A stretch of 64,000 bases of DNA, from the NCBI GenBank assembly GCA_943787295.1, contig CALSLW010000002.1, positions 772,189 through 836,188 of the forward strand, read 5' to 3'. The notes beneath the pieces were generated by a model. That model saw only the letters and a program-made list of their open reading frames with translations. It made no database searches and had not been told where the DNA came from. Of the stretch, positions 51,041 through 61,462 are shown in pieces. The position numbers and the translations under genes were made by a program. The stretch comes from an uncultured Flavobacteriaceae bacterium (GTDB lineage: Bacteria > Bacteroidota > Bacteroidia > Flavobacteriales > Flavobacteriaceae). Positions within the stretch are counted from its first letter, which is position 1, and the number at the start of each line of letters is the position of its first letter.

Positions 51041-52687
51041 ACGGTAAATTCTACTTTCCCAAGGCGATAAGTGTTGGGAAGAATGGGAGGTATAATTTCC
51101 TGTTTCTAGGAGATAGCCTACTTCTTTTTGTTCCCAATTTGTTTTGCTATCCCTAAAATTATGTACGACTAAATAAGTATTATTTTCATCCCAACGCTTA
51201 TAAACATATAAATGGGGATGTTGAGGTAGTAAATCTTCAAAATGACCATACACTAGGCATAGGTTTGTTTTTCGATAGGCGATCATCTTTCGGTAATAAT
51301 GCAGAATAGAATCTGTGTCTTTTTCTGCTGCAGCCACATTGATTTGAGGATAATTTTCATTGACAGGAATCCATGGTTTTCCAGAGGTAAAACCAGCCTG
51401 TGCTGTTGCGTCCCATTGAATTGGGGTACGGGCATTATCGCGACTTTGCCAGTGAACTGCTTTTAAAAACACAGCCATGTCTTTCCCTTTGGCTTCTGCT
51501 GCCTTCCATGCATTTCGGGTTTCTATATCATCATATAAATCTATGCTGGGATGAGAGACATTTGTCATGCCTATTTCATCGCCTTGATAAACATAAGGGG
51601 TTCCTCTTAAACTCATTAAGAGGGTCACTAATAGCTTTGCTGATTCTTTGTGGTATTGTGTGTCATTTCCAAAACGGGAAACGATGCGAGAGAAGTCGTG
51701 ATTACCTAAAAAGATGCTGTTCCAGCCGTCTTCTGCTAAAGCTTCATCCCATTGTCTAAAGATCTCTTTGAAGCGAATAAAATCTACCGGAATAGGATCG
51801 TATTTTCCTTTAGGGCCAAAATCAATGGTTAAATGGTCAAAGTGAAAGACCATATTGAGTTCTTTTTCTTTGGCCGAGACATAGCGAGGCCCGTGATTTA
51901 AATTGACTCCGGGACCTTCTCCCACGGTTACTACGTCATATTTGGACAATACCTGGCGATTCATTTCTTGAAGGTATTCGTGTACCCTAGGCCCATTCGC
52001 ATAAACTTTTTCCATTACATCAATAAAAGACATGCTTGCGGGCACATCTTGAAAGGATAAACGTTTCGAGATTAAAGAAATGACATCCATACGGAAACCA
52101 TCGACCCCTTTGGCTAGCCAAAAGTCTATGATAGCATATATTTCTTTGCGCACAGTGGGATTTTCCCAGTTGAGATCGGGCTGTTTTTTAGTGTAATAAT
52201 GTAAAAAGTATTCTTGGGTAAGGCTGTTCCATTCCCAGACACTGCCGTTAAATACAGATTGCCAATTGTTAGGAGGTGTAGCAGGAGTTCCTTCTTTCCA
52301 GATATAATAATCGTGATAAGGATTATCTTTGCTTTGTTTCGCTTGTTCAAACCACTGGTGTTCGTCTGATGAGTGATTTACCACTAGATCCATAATGAGT
52401 TTAAGGCCGCGGGCATGCATTTCATGCAATAAGCGATCAAAGGCCTTGTCACCGCCAAAGTCTTCACTGATTTTTCTGTAGTCCCCAATATCATAGCCAT
52501 TATCGTCATTAGGCGAGACATAGAGGGGACATATCCAGACCATATTTACGCCTAAAGATTTGATATAATCGAGTTTTTCGATAATGCCTTCAATGTCTCC
52601 CAAGCCATTTCCCGTAGTGTCTTTATAAGAGCGAGGGTAGATTTGATACACTACTCCTTCTTTCCACCAATTATTTGATGTTTTCAT
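51032..52687 (-). CDS. GH13 alpha-glucosidase / oligo-1,6-glucosidase
   Basis: A 551-residue glycosidase without a signal peptide, so cytoplasmic. The three catalytic residues of GH13 are visible: nucleophile Asp201 in GFRMDVI, acid/base Glu257 in VTVGEGPG and the transition-state Asp331 in FLGNHDF. The start MKTSNNWWKEGVVYQIYPRSY is that of the oligo-1,6-glucosidase/trehalose-6-phosphate hydrolase group. Maltose- or isomaltose-type alpha-glucosides are likely substrates. It stands alone; no SusCD pair is nearby. Confidence 0.93.
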   Translation of the reverse strand: MKTSNNWWKEGVVYQIYPRSYKDTTGNGLGDIEGIIEKLDYIKSLGVNMVWICPLYVSPNDDNGYDIGDYRKISEDFGGDKAFDRLLHEMHARGLKLIMDLVVNHSSDEHQWFEQAKQSKDNPYHDYYIWKEGTPATPPNNWQSVFNGSVWEWNSLTQEYFLHYYTKKQPDLNWENPTVRKEIYAIIDFWLAKGVDGFRMDVISLISKRLSFQDVPASMSFIDVMEKVYANGPRVHEYLQEMNRQVLSKYDVVTVGEGPGVNLNHGPRYVSAKEKELNMVFHFDHLTIDFGPKGKYDPIPVDFIRFKEIFRQWDEALAEDGWNSIFLGNHDFSRIVSRFGNDTQYHKESAKLLVTLLMSLRGTPYVYQGDEIGMTNVSHPSIDLYDDIETRNAWKAAEAKGKDMAVFLKAVHWQSRDNARTPIQWDATAQAGFTSGKPWIPVNENYPQINVAAAEKDTDSILHYYRKMIAYRKTNLCLVYGHFEDLLPQHPHLYVYKRWDENNTYLVVHNFRDSKTNWEQKEVGYLLETGNYTSHSSQHLSPWESRIYRLV

Positions 52688-52752
52688 TTTTAGAGAGAGA
52701 ATAGTTGTGTCATTGGGAGGATAAGCCTAAAAGTAAAGCTGATTTAAACAAG

Positions 52753-53160
52753 TTAGGGTTTAAAAAACTGGGCTTCAGTTATTTTTTTATAATTTACCTG
52801 TTGTTTAGGATCATAAAAGAATTCAAAACTGTGTTTTATTCCAGGATTCATCACGGTACGTTCTAAGTCTTCAAAATAAAATTCCTGAGCTTTGAACTGC
52901 ACATAAAAACGCGTGATGGGCATTTCTGTGAAAGTAAATTCTTCTTGTGTACGAATGTAGACATGACGGATATATTCATCATACTGTCCACGAACTAAAG
53001 CGATAATATCGTGGTCTGTTTGGTTGATAATAAGAAGTTCAGATCGTGTCCCCTTTTGTTTTACATCGGCAGGTAAGCGGTGGGCAAAGGTAGAATCTCC
53101 TGTTTTTCCTCTTTGGGCAAAAACAAGTAGAGGTAATAATAAAAAGAGGAGGTTTTTCAT
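52753..53160 (-). CDS. hypothetical exported protein
   Basis: A 135-residue protein with a clear signal peptide (MKNLLFLLLPLLVFAQ, cleavage after VFA). The mature part is rich in beta strands and aromatic residues (FTFTEMPITRFYVQFKAQEFYFEDLERTV) and may form a small beta sandwich. I do not recognise a family. It is probably periplasmic or surface-located. A hairpin lies 33 bases upstream of its start (53193-53219), and a -7-like TACATTAG ends 4 bases before the ATG on the minus strand. Confidence 0.7.
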   Translation of the reverse strand: MKNLLFLLLPLLVFAQRGKTGDSTFAHRLPADVKQKGTRSELLIINQTDHDIIALVRGQYDEYIRHVYIRTQEEFTFTEMPITRFYVQFKAQEFYFEDLERTVMNPGIKHSFEFFYDPKQQVNYKKITEAQFFKP

Positions 53161-53192
53161 CTCACTAATGTATAAAAAAAATAAACCCCTCT

Positions 53193-53219
53193 AAAACATA
53201 GAGGGGTTTTCAAACCTAA
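53193..53219 (-). terminator. terminator-like hairpin in a divergent intergenic region
   Basis: AAACCCCTCTA (53193-53203) and TAGAGGGGTTT (53209-53219) form a perfect 11-bp stem with an AAACA loop. Read on the minus strand it is followed by a T-rich run; on the plus strand only by TTTT. It lies upstream of both flanking genes, which diverge, so it is not explained as an ordinary gene terminator. Confidence 0.7.
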
Positions 53220-53313
53220 TCATTTGAGAGATGAAGTTGGTTTATGGTTCTGTTTTTTGCGAAAGAACAATTTCCTTTTGCAAGTATAACACTTTTAATT
53301 TAAAAGTTAGCAT

Positions 53314-53321
53314 TAATTTTG
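53314..53321 (+). promoter_or_regulatory. -7 promoter element of the HxlR-family gene
   Basis: TAATTTTG, a perfect TAnnTTTG match, 15 bases before the ATG at 53337. The TTG at 53319 is inside it and therefore rejected as a start. Confidence 0.6.
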
Positions 53322-53336
53322 TCTAATCAAAGAAAA

Positions 53337-53783
53337 ATGGCTAAATTGTTAATTATGTATAGAAGTGATTGTCCTTTAGCGAGTGCGTTAGACATCATTG
53401 GCGATAAATGGTCCCTAGTGATTATTCGCGATTTATTTATAGAACGCTCAACCTTTAAAGCCTTTTTAGATGGCCCAGAAGGCATTGCTTCAAACATTCT
53501 TGCGCAACGTTTAAAATGGTTAAAAGAAAACGGTATTATTGATTTCGTTTTTAAAAAAGGCAATCAAAAGGTGAAACATTATTATCTAACTGATATGGGA
53601 ATTGATCTTTATCCTAGTATGCATGAAATAATGAAATGGAGTCAAAATAATCTAGACAAAGCGCTTGATCCCCTTACCATCGAGTGGAACGAAAAGAACA
53701 AACACAAAAGCGATAAAGTCAAGATCAAAGAAATGATTGCGAATTATCGTGAGCACAAAATCAATCTCTTAAGCGCGGTCTAA
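53337..53783 (+). CDS. HxlR family winged-helix transcriptional regulator
   Basis: A 148-residue regulator. The HxlR signature starts at the N-terminus: SDCPLASALDIIGDKWSLVIIRDL, with a Cys in the position used for redox or electrophile sensing in some relatives. The winged helix includes EGIASNILAQRLKWLKENGII. The protein likely controls a nearby oxidoreductase; candidates are the convergent Gfo/Idh/MocA gene and the FadH-like gene at 54915, but this is inference. It is 4 bases from the convergent oxidoreductase gene. Confidence 0.9.
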   Translation: MAKLLIMYRSDCPLASALDIIGDKWSLVIIRDLFIERSTFKAFLDGPEGIASNILAQRLKWLKENGIIDFVFKKGNQKVKHYYLTDMGIDLYPSMHEIMKWSQNNLDKALDPLTIEWNEKNKHKSDKVKIKEMIANYREHKINLLSAV

Positions 53784-53787
53784 GTGT

Positions 53788-54777
53788 TTATACGCTTTTA
53801 TCCTGGGAATAAACAACCCCCACTTTTTTTCGAATTTGATCCATCAATTCTATTAGATTCAAACTGTCTTTAAGGGACCATTGTTCACTTTCTAGCATAT
53901 TATTGTTGAGACAGTGATGCACTTCTTCTATTTCGTGAACATAACCTTTCCCTTTTTTAGGAAACTGCTCTTGGGTAATGGTATCTCCAATTTTCCAACT
54001 TAAAGCTTCACTTTCATGCCAAGTGGGGGCGATGGTAAGTTCTCCCTTTTCTCCATAAATTTTTGCTTCCATGGTAAAAGGATGGGTCAAACTGCTGTAG
54101 AGTTGTGCTTGCGTCTTTGGGTAAGAAAAAATAATACTACTTTGAGTTTCTGTCCCCTGATCATTAAAATTAGCCGTAGCCAAAATTTTATTCGGCTTGC
54201 CTAACAATAAATAGGCAAGAAAGACGGGATAAACTCCTATGTCTAATAAAGAGCCTCCTCCTTTCGTTAGGTTTAATAGCCTTCCACTGGGATCATCATT
54301 CCAGCGAGGCATGGCAAAAGAGGCCTGTACATGGCGCAAATCCCCTATTCTTCCCTGTTCAATTTGTCTTTTTACCTCAAGCATTGCGGGGTTAAACCGC
54401 GTCCAAAAAGCCTCCATCAAAAACACTTTTTTGGCTTTCGCCAAAGCCATCATAGCCTTTACCTCTTGCGCATTGATGCCCATGGGCTTTTCGCACAATA
54501 CCGCTTTTCCTGCTTCAAGAGCAGCAAGGCTTTGAGGTGCATGATCAACATGAACACTGGCGATGTAAACGACTTGTATTAAGGGATCTAGATATAGACT
54601 TTCGTACTTCCCATAAGCGGTATTGGCTTTATGCTCTTTGGCAAAAGCATCTGCCCGTTCTTGCGAAGAAGAGGCGACAGCTTGTAAAACGGCCCCTTTA
54701 ACTAAGGTTAAATCTCTCGCAAATTTATGGGCGATCCGGCCCAAACCTAATATCCCCCAAGCAATTTTATCGCTCAT
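53788..54777 (-). CDS. Gfo/Idh/MocA family NAD(P)-dependent oxidoreductase
   Basis: A 329-residue sugar-type dehydrogenase. The N-terminal Rossmann loop is GLGRIAHKFARDL, the cofactor-binding CEKPMG motif with its active-site Lys is present, and the C-terminal beta-sheet domain carries GGGSLLDIGVYPV, where D and Y/H are substrate-binding in relatives. It is closest by pattern to the trans-1,2-dihydrobenzene-1,2-diol dehydrogenase branch. The substrate is unknown. It is convergent with the HxlR regulator. Confidence 0.9.
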   Translation of the reverse strand: MSDKIAWGILGLGRIAHKFARDLTLVKGAVLQAVASSSQERADAFAKEHKANTAYGKYESLYLDPLIQVVYIASVHVDHAPQSLAALEAGKAVLCEKPMGINAQEVKAMMALAKAKKVFLMEAFWTRFNPAMLEVKRQIEQGRIGDLRHVQASFAMPRWNDDPSGRLLNLTKGGGSLLDIGVYPVFLAYLLLGKPNKILATANFNDQGTETQSSIIFSYPKTQAQLYSSLTHPFTMEAKIYGEKGELTIAPTWHESEALSWKIGDTITQEQFPKKGKGYVHEIEEVHHCLNNNMLESEQWSLKDSLNLIELMDQIRKKVGVVYSQDKSV

Positions 54778-54884
54778 TATACTCTTGTCTTTTATTAAAT
54801 GGGAAGGTACAAAAGCCCGGGCAATCTAATTTAATTTAACGCCAATTCAATTGGGCGAACAGAAAAAATAATGTAGCTTCATAA

Positions 54885-56954
<2,070 letters not shown>

Positions 56955-56974
56955 TAAATAGGTTAACATTTTTT

Positions 56975-57001
56975 AAAACCGCCTTAATGGCGGTTTTTTT
57001 T
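56975..57001 (+). terminator. terminator of the FadH-like gene
   Basis: AAAACCGCC and GGCGGTTTT form a perfect 9-bp stem with a TTAAT loop and a following T-run, 20 bases after the stop. Confidence 0.85.
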
Positions 57002-57053
57002 ATTCTTCTTCTAAATGACTAGGACGCTATTATTGAATTTCTCAACTAAGCAT

Positions 57054-57548
57054 CTAATTAGTGGTATGAGATTTATTTAAATAATAAAAGGTTACTTGGG
57101 CATAATCATCATCATTTCCAGTACTGTTAAGATGATAGACTCCAGCTTTAAAACACATATGCTGCCCGCCTACATTAAACCTACTGTTTGCCATATTGAT
57201 GACTTTCACTTCATCTAATTTGTATCGTCCTTGAGAGGCTTCCACCTGTAAGGCTTATAACTCCTTCCCGCTGTGCAGAAGTAGGATTTGAAGTTACAGT
57301 AAGGTTGGGCGCCGTTATTTGACCCAGCGGTAGGGCTAACCGTAACCCAATCTAGGGGAGTTATTTACACGCCAATCAGGGTTTGAGCTTATGTTTATAG
57401 ACCGTGTTTCTTCGGTGGCAGTAAATAATGCAAAAGACGAAACAGTTAAATTTTCTGGGATTACTTCTTCTGCTGTTGGTTCGCTTGTGCTACAAGCAAA
57501 GAGCAGAACGAAAAATAAAAATGAAAAAACACGATTGATTGACTTCAT
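57054..57548 (-). pseudogene. frameshifted BACON-domain lipoprotein gene
   Basis: Three pieces of one gene lie in different frames. The first, from ATG 57548, encodes a lipoprotein signal (MKSINRVFSFLFFVLLFAC) and the first strands of a BACON domain (ETRSINISSNPDWRVNNS). A second frame gives LDWVTVSPTAGSNNGA, a third NLTVTSNPTSAQREGVISL, and the last LDEVKVINMANSRF to the TAG at 57054. Removing one G at 57355-57358, one at 57307-57309 and one T at 57219-57221 (plus strand) restores one continuous frame of about 160 codons. BACON domains bind carbohydrate or mucin. The gene is broken by three single-base insertions, or they are sequencing errors. Confidence 0.75.
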
Positions 57549-57603
57549 AAGGAGTGATTCTTCCACACACAAAAAATTCATTAATTAAAATTGCATTTGT
57601 GGC

Positions 57604-57963
57604 TTAAATTCTAGGATAATGGCTTTTAGTTATTTCATCTTGAACTTCTCCCGTATGCTTGGTGCTTAGGGGTTCAAAGAGTAAAATCCATGTTTCTTCT
57701 TCTGCGCAGGGACGGTGCTCTACCCCTTTTGGAACGACAATTATTTCTCCAGGATTGATCACTTCTACACGATCGCGAAATTCCATGCGAAGTTGCCCTT
57801 TTACCACATGAAAAAGTTCGTCTTCTTCTGCGTGAGCATGCCATACAAATTCCCCTTGAACTTTTGCTAAAAGGACTTGTTGACCATTGAGTTAGGCGAT
57901 AACATGGGGGCTCCACTGGGCATCAAACGCTGCATATTTTTCTAAGATATTAATGACTTTCAT
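57604..57963 (-). pseudogene. cupin-domain protein gene with one premature stop
   Basis: From ATG 57963 the frame encodes MKVINILEKYAAFDAQWSPHVIA, then TAA at 57892-57894, then LNGQQVLLAKVQGEFVWHAH and the rest of a normal small cupin ending at 57604. Relatives have Glu at the stop position, so a single GAA to TAA change would explain it. The metal-binding half (HAHAEEDELFHVV and later EHRPCAEEE) is intact. The inner GTG that opens the remaining 67-residue frame would lose the first metal ligands. The protein is therefore probably not made in full. Confidence 0.8.
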
Positions 57964-58071
57964 AAAACGATTCTTTAAGCAAAATAACAAGATAGCCTTT
58001 TTTCGTTTTTCTCCTTTTTAAGGGGATATATAAGTTGCTTGATTTATTGTATTTTTAGCAAAAAATTAAGC

Positions 58072-58383
58072 GTGAATCTTGCAACAATCCCTAGTAAAGA
58101 AATTATACCTGGCCTGCACGGGAAATTGGTCCATGGACAACAACTAAGTTGGGCTTTTTGGACAGTAGAAAAAGGGGCGATCGTCCCAGAACATCATCAC
58201 CCACACGAACAAATGATGCATGTAGTAGAAGGAGAGTTTGTGTTTACCCTAGACGGAAAAACAAAAGTTTACACCGCCGGAGACATTGTTCCAATTCCTT
58301 CCAATGTTCCACATAGCGGAAAAGCCTTAACCCCATGCAGATTGATGGATGTTTTTAGTCCCGCTCGCGAAGATTACAAGTAA
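58072..58383 (+). CDS. cupin-domain protein
   Basis: A 103-residue single-cupin protein. The two cupin motifs are visible: PEHHHPHEQMMHVVEGEF (His/His/Glu ligands) and PIPSNVPHSGKAL with the final His. Start GTG 58072 is chosen; the frame is open upstream to TTG 58039 but that part (MIYCIFSKKLS) has no family resemblance and a -7-like TATTTTTA lies at 58050-58057. It heads a four-gene run (SDR 2 bases downstream). A role as a small sugar- or acid-binding enzyme is possible; the substrate is unknown. Confidence 0.85.
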   Translation: MNLATIPSKEIIPGLHGKLVHGQQLSWAFWTVEKGAIVPEHHHPHEQMMHVVEGEFVFTLDGKTKVYTAGDIVPIPSNVPHSGKALTPCRLMDVFSPAREDYK

Positions 58384-58385
58384 TT

Positions 58386-59171
58386 ATGAGAATAGACTTA
58401 ACAGGAAAAAACGCCCTAGTAGGAGGGAGTAGTAAAGGAATTGGTAGAGCGATCGCAGAACGTTTAGCTACCTCTGGGGCTTCAGTTACTTTAATGGCAA
58501 GGAGTGAGGATTTATTGAAAACCATCATTGCTCAACTCGATACTAGCCAGGGACAGCAACACCAATACTTAGTGGTTGATTTTTCAAATTTCCCTGCTTT
58601 TTCTTCCCAGATGCAAGCGTATTTTAAAACAAACAAGATTGATATTTTGATCAACAATACTCAAGGTCCCGCAGCAGGAGGAGCAATAGAAAAAGCAATT
58701 GATGACTATCAAACAGCTTTTGATTTATTGTTTAAATGTGCGGTGCATACCACTTCGCTTGCTTTAAAACATATGCAATCTCAACAATGGGGTCGCATCG
58801 TTAATATCGCCTCTGTCTCTGTAAAAGAACCGCTTAATTATCTGGCTCTTTCAAACAGTTTACGTGCCGCTTTAGTAACTTGGGCAAAGAGTATATCCAT
58901 GGATATTGCGGTAGATAATATCACCATTAATAATACTCTTACAGGCTATTTTGATACAGAACGCATTACGCAACTCAATGCACAAAAAGCCAAAAAAATG
59001 AAGGTTTCACCAAAGCAGGTTCGCGCCGCAATGGAGGCACAAGTGCCCATGCAACGTATTGGCCAACCCGAAGAATACGCTAATTTAGTCTGCTTTTTAG
59101 CCTCTGAACAAGCCAGTTATATTACTGGAACAAACATCCCCATTGATGGGGGATTACTCAAATCCTTTTAA
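58386..59171 (+). CDS. SDR family oxidoreductase lacking the usual catalytic Tyr-Lys
   Basis: A 261-residue short-chain dehydrogenase with the cofactor loop GGSSKGIG at residues 13-20, the NNTQG variant of NNAG at 90-94, and Ser143 in NIASVSV. At the spacing where Tyr-x3-Lys is expected the sequence reads Ser156-x3-Arg160 (LSNSLR), so the canonical catalytic pair is replaced. A subfamily of FabG-like SDRs has this replacement; its chemistry is unclear. It lies 2 bases after the cupin gene and 6 bases before the DUF2490 gene. Confidence 0.88.
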   Translation: MRIDLTGKNALVGGSSKGIGRAIAERLATSGASVTLMARSEDLLKTIIAQLDTSQGQQHQYLVVDFSNFPAFSSQMQAYFKTNKIDILINNTQGPAAGGAIEKAIDDYQTAFDLLFKCAVHTTSLALKHMQSQQWGRIVNIASVSVKEPLNYLALSNSLRAALVTWAKSISMDIAVDNITINNTLTGYFDTERITQLNAQKAKKMKVSPKQVRAAMEAQVPMQRIGQPEEYANLVCFLASEQASYITGTNIPIDGGLLKSF

Positions 59172-59177
59172 TGTCAA

Positions 59178-59855
59178 ATGAAAAAAATCCTTTACACCTT
59201 TACAATTATTGCACTGTCCCTTGTATCCTGGAAAAGTAGTGCCCAAGAACGACAAGATAACGCCTGGAAAGCATTATTTACAGATTACAGTTTAAACAGT
59301 AGCACAACGCTTCGTTTAGAAACTCATGTGCGTACGAGACAGTTTTTTGTTGAGAATGATCAGTATTTGCTTCGCCCGTCGGTAAGTTTTAAATTGGGGA
59401 ACAACACTGCTTTTGCAACAGGTTATACCCTGATCTCTAGTAATACTCCACAGCATCGCACTATAGAAAATAACCTTTGGCAGCAGTTTAACTTTTCATT
59501 GCCGATTAATCGTTCGAACTACTTTGGTTGGATTCGACTTGAACAACGCTGGCAATCAAAAAACAATGAGAGCAGCTATGGTGCACGCATTCGTTTCCGT
59601 ACAGGATTTCAATTTCCTTTAACCAATGGCGAAAAAGCTTTTTCCCCAAAACTCGTTGTGTTTAATGAAGTGTTTATGCATATCAAAGATAATTTCCCTT
59701 ATCAATTTAATCAAAACTGGACCTTCTTTGGCTTTCAGCACTCCATCACAAAGAAAATGCGTCTATTAACCGGATTTCAACGCAATACAATTGCAAAAGG
59801 AAGTGACTATTTACATAAAAACATTTGGTCCACCCTTTTATTCTATAAAATATAA
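59178..59855 (+). CDS. DUF2490 family outer-membrane protein
   Basis: A 225-residue protein with a signal peptide (about residues 1-22, ending KSSAQE) and alternating aromatic strands that suggest a small outer-membrane beta-barrel (for example TTLRLETHVRTRQFFVENDQYLLRPSVSFKL). It fits DUF2490, a Bacteroidota-rich family of unknown function. It lies in the cupin-SDR operon, 9 bases before the decarboxylase gene, so a transport or surface role in the same pathway is conceivable. Confidence 0.82.
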   Translation: MKKILYTFTIIALSLVSWKSSAQERQDNAWKALFTDYSLNSSTTLRLETHVRTRQFFVENDQYLLRPSVSFKLGNNTAFATGYTLISSNTPQHRTIENNLWQQFNFSLPINRSNYFGWIRLEQRWQSKNNESSYGARIRFRTGFQFPLTNGEKAFSPKLVVFNEVFMHIKDNFPYQFNQNWTFFGFQHSITKKMRLLTGFQRNTIAKGSDYLHKNIWSTLLFYKI

Positions 59856-59864
59856 GTAAGCCTT

Positions 59865-61292
59865 ATGACAGAAGCCATCATTGCGCAAGTAGGTCAATTA
59901 CTCGAGCAACATTTAAAAAACAGCAAGGCTAAAAAAACTCCTGCATTAAATCAACAAGCGCCAGAAATCATTGCGCAAGAGCTGCTTTTAAAAGAACGTA
60001 TAAAAGAGGGCTTTCAAGGGCAGGACGATTTACTCGCTTTTGTCAAAACTTATTTAACCCACACCAATCATTTAAGCCACCCTCATTATATGGGACATCA
60101 AGTGGCGGTTCCACATGACTTATCGGGGATTCCAGAATTGATTCACGGAACAATCAACAACCCCAGTTCACTTTATGAAATGGGACCTGCGGGGGGGACT
60201 TGCGAGGGTTTTATGATCAACTGGATGCTTGAAAAAATAGGCTGGTTAGAAGGGCGTGATGACTATGACTTTCACTTTACACCAGGAAAAGCAAGCGGAG
60301 TATTGACCCACGGGGGATCTGTTGCGAATTTAACAGCGCTTGCTGCCGCAAGAGCGGCGATTGCACCAGATGCATGGACAGATGGAAATCCAAATGATTT
60401 AGTGGTCATTGGCGCAGCCTCTGCACATTATTCCATCGCGCGTGCGCTTTCGATTTTAGGATTGGGAAAAAAAGCATTTTATCCGGTGGCGGTTGATGAA
60501 AACGAAGTCTTATTAATGGAAGACTTACCACGTGTCTATGCAAAAGCCATGGCCGATGGAAAACGAGTGATGTGCGTCGTGGCCAATGCCTGCGCAACAT
60601 CAACAGGACTTTTTGATCCTATTGATGCCATGGGAGATTTTTGTCAAGAGAACAATTTGTGGTTCCATGTCGATGGCGCCCATGGAGCGGCTGCCCTTGC
60701 AGGACCACAGAGTAAACAATATGTCAAAGGGATTGAAAAGGCGCGTTCTTTGATTTGGGATGCCCATAAAATGATGCGTGTTCCCGCGCTTTGTACTGCA
60801 GTATTGTTTAGAGACTTTAAAGATCAAGCGGCGGCTTTTCAGCAAAAAGGCTCTTATGTTTTTCACGATACCGAAGTGGTTGGAATGGACTCCATGCCTT
60901 ATACAATTGAGTGCACTAAATCGGCTTTAGGGACGAAATTATTTTGGACCTTTGCTTTAGAAGGCGAAGCCAAAATTGGGGAATTCATCGATCAAAGTTT
61001 TCAATTAGCCAAAGACTTCCACGCCCTTTTAAATGAAGAAGAGGATTTTACAACCCCTTATTTTCCTCAAAGTAATATACTGTGTTTTCGTTATGAAAAG
61101 TTTAGTTGTGAAGATGACTTTCAAAAGCTATTGCGCTACACCATTATCAATGAAAAGCGATTTTATTTGACATCTTGTGAGATGAATGGGCAGCGGTATT
61201 TACGCGTTGTATTACTCAATCCAAAAACAACAATTGAACACCTTAAATATTTAGTTGAAGAAATTAAAAAAACCGCACTGTTTTTAAACTAG
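59865..61292 (+). CDS. pyridoxal-phosphate-dependent decarboxylase (group II)
   Basis: A 475-residue PLP enzyme of the glutamate/aromatic amino-acid decarboxylase group. The cofactor-binding HVDGAHGAAALAG segment is followed by the Schiff-base Lys in LIWDAHKMMRVP. The NPSSLYEMGPAGG and THGGSVANLTALAAAR segments are typical. The substrate may be an acidic or aromatic amino acid, 2,4-diaminobutyrate or cysteate. It ends the cupin-SDR-DUF2490 operon, so the four may serve one small-molecule pathway. No known pathway with exactly this set is recalled. Confidence 0.9.
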   Translation: MTEAIIAQVGQLLEQHLKNSKAKKTPALNQQAPEIIAQELLLKERIKEGFQGQDDLLAFVKTYLTHTNHLSHPHYMGHQVAVPHDLSGIPELIHGTINNPSSLYEMGPAGGTCEGFMINWMLEKIGWLEGRDDYDFHFTPGKASGVLTHGGSVANLTALAAARAAIAPDAWTDGNPNDLVVIGAASAHYSIARALSILGLGKKAFYPVAVDENEVLLMEDLPRVYAKAMADGKRVMCVVANACATSTGLFDPIDAMGDFCQENNLWFHVDGAHGAAALAGPQSKQYVKGIEKARSLIWDAHKMMRVPALCTAVLFRDFKDQAAAFQQKGSYVFHDTEVVGMDSMPYTIECTKSALGTKLFWTFALEGEAKIGEFIDQSFQLAKDFHALLNEEEDFTTPYFPQSNILCFRYEKFSCEDDFQKLLRYTIINEKRFYLTSCEMNGQRYLRVVLLNPKTTIEHLKYLVEEIKKTALFLN

Positions 61293-61462
61293 ATAGTGCC
61301 ACAAAAAATCTAAAACTCAATGGACTACCCTTCTGGAAAATTATTGGGCTCTCGTTGAGTAAAAAGTACTGTTTATCATATTTATTCCTCCATTACACTT
61401 TTTATAAATCCCCAAAAGCGCACTCAAATGAGAAAAGGAAAATCAAGCCTAAATAACTTCAG

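Noticed and set aside
57391-57588. Plus-strand open frame across the BACON pseudogene
   Set aside because: It is the complement of the lipoprotein signal and BACON coding sequence and has no family resemblance of its own.
61312-61362. Inverted repeat ACTCAA...TTGAGT after the decarboxylase gene
   Set aside because: Only 6 base pairs with a loop of about 38 bases and no T-run; expected by chance.
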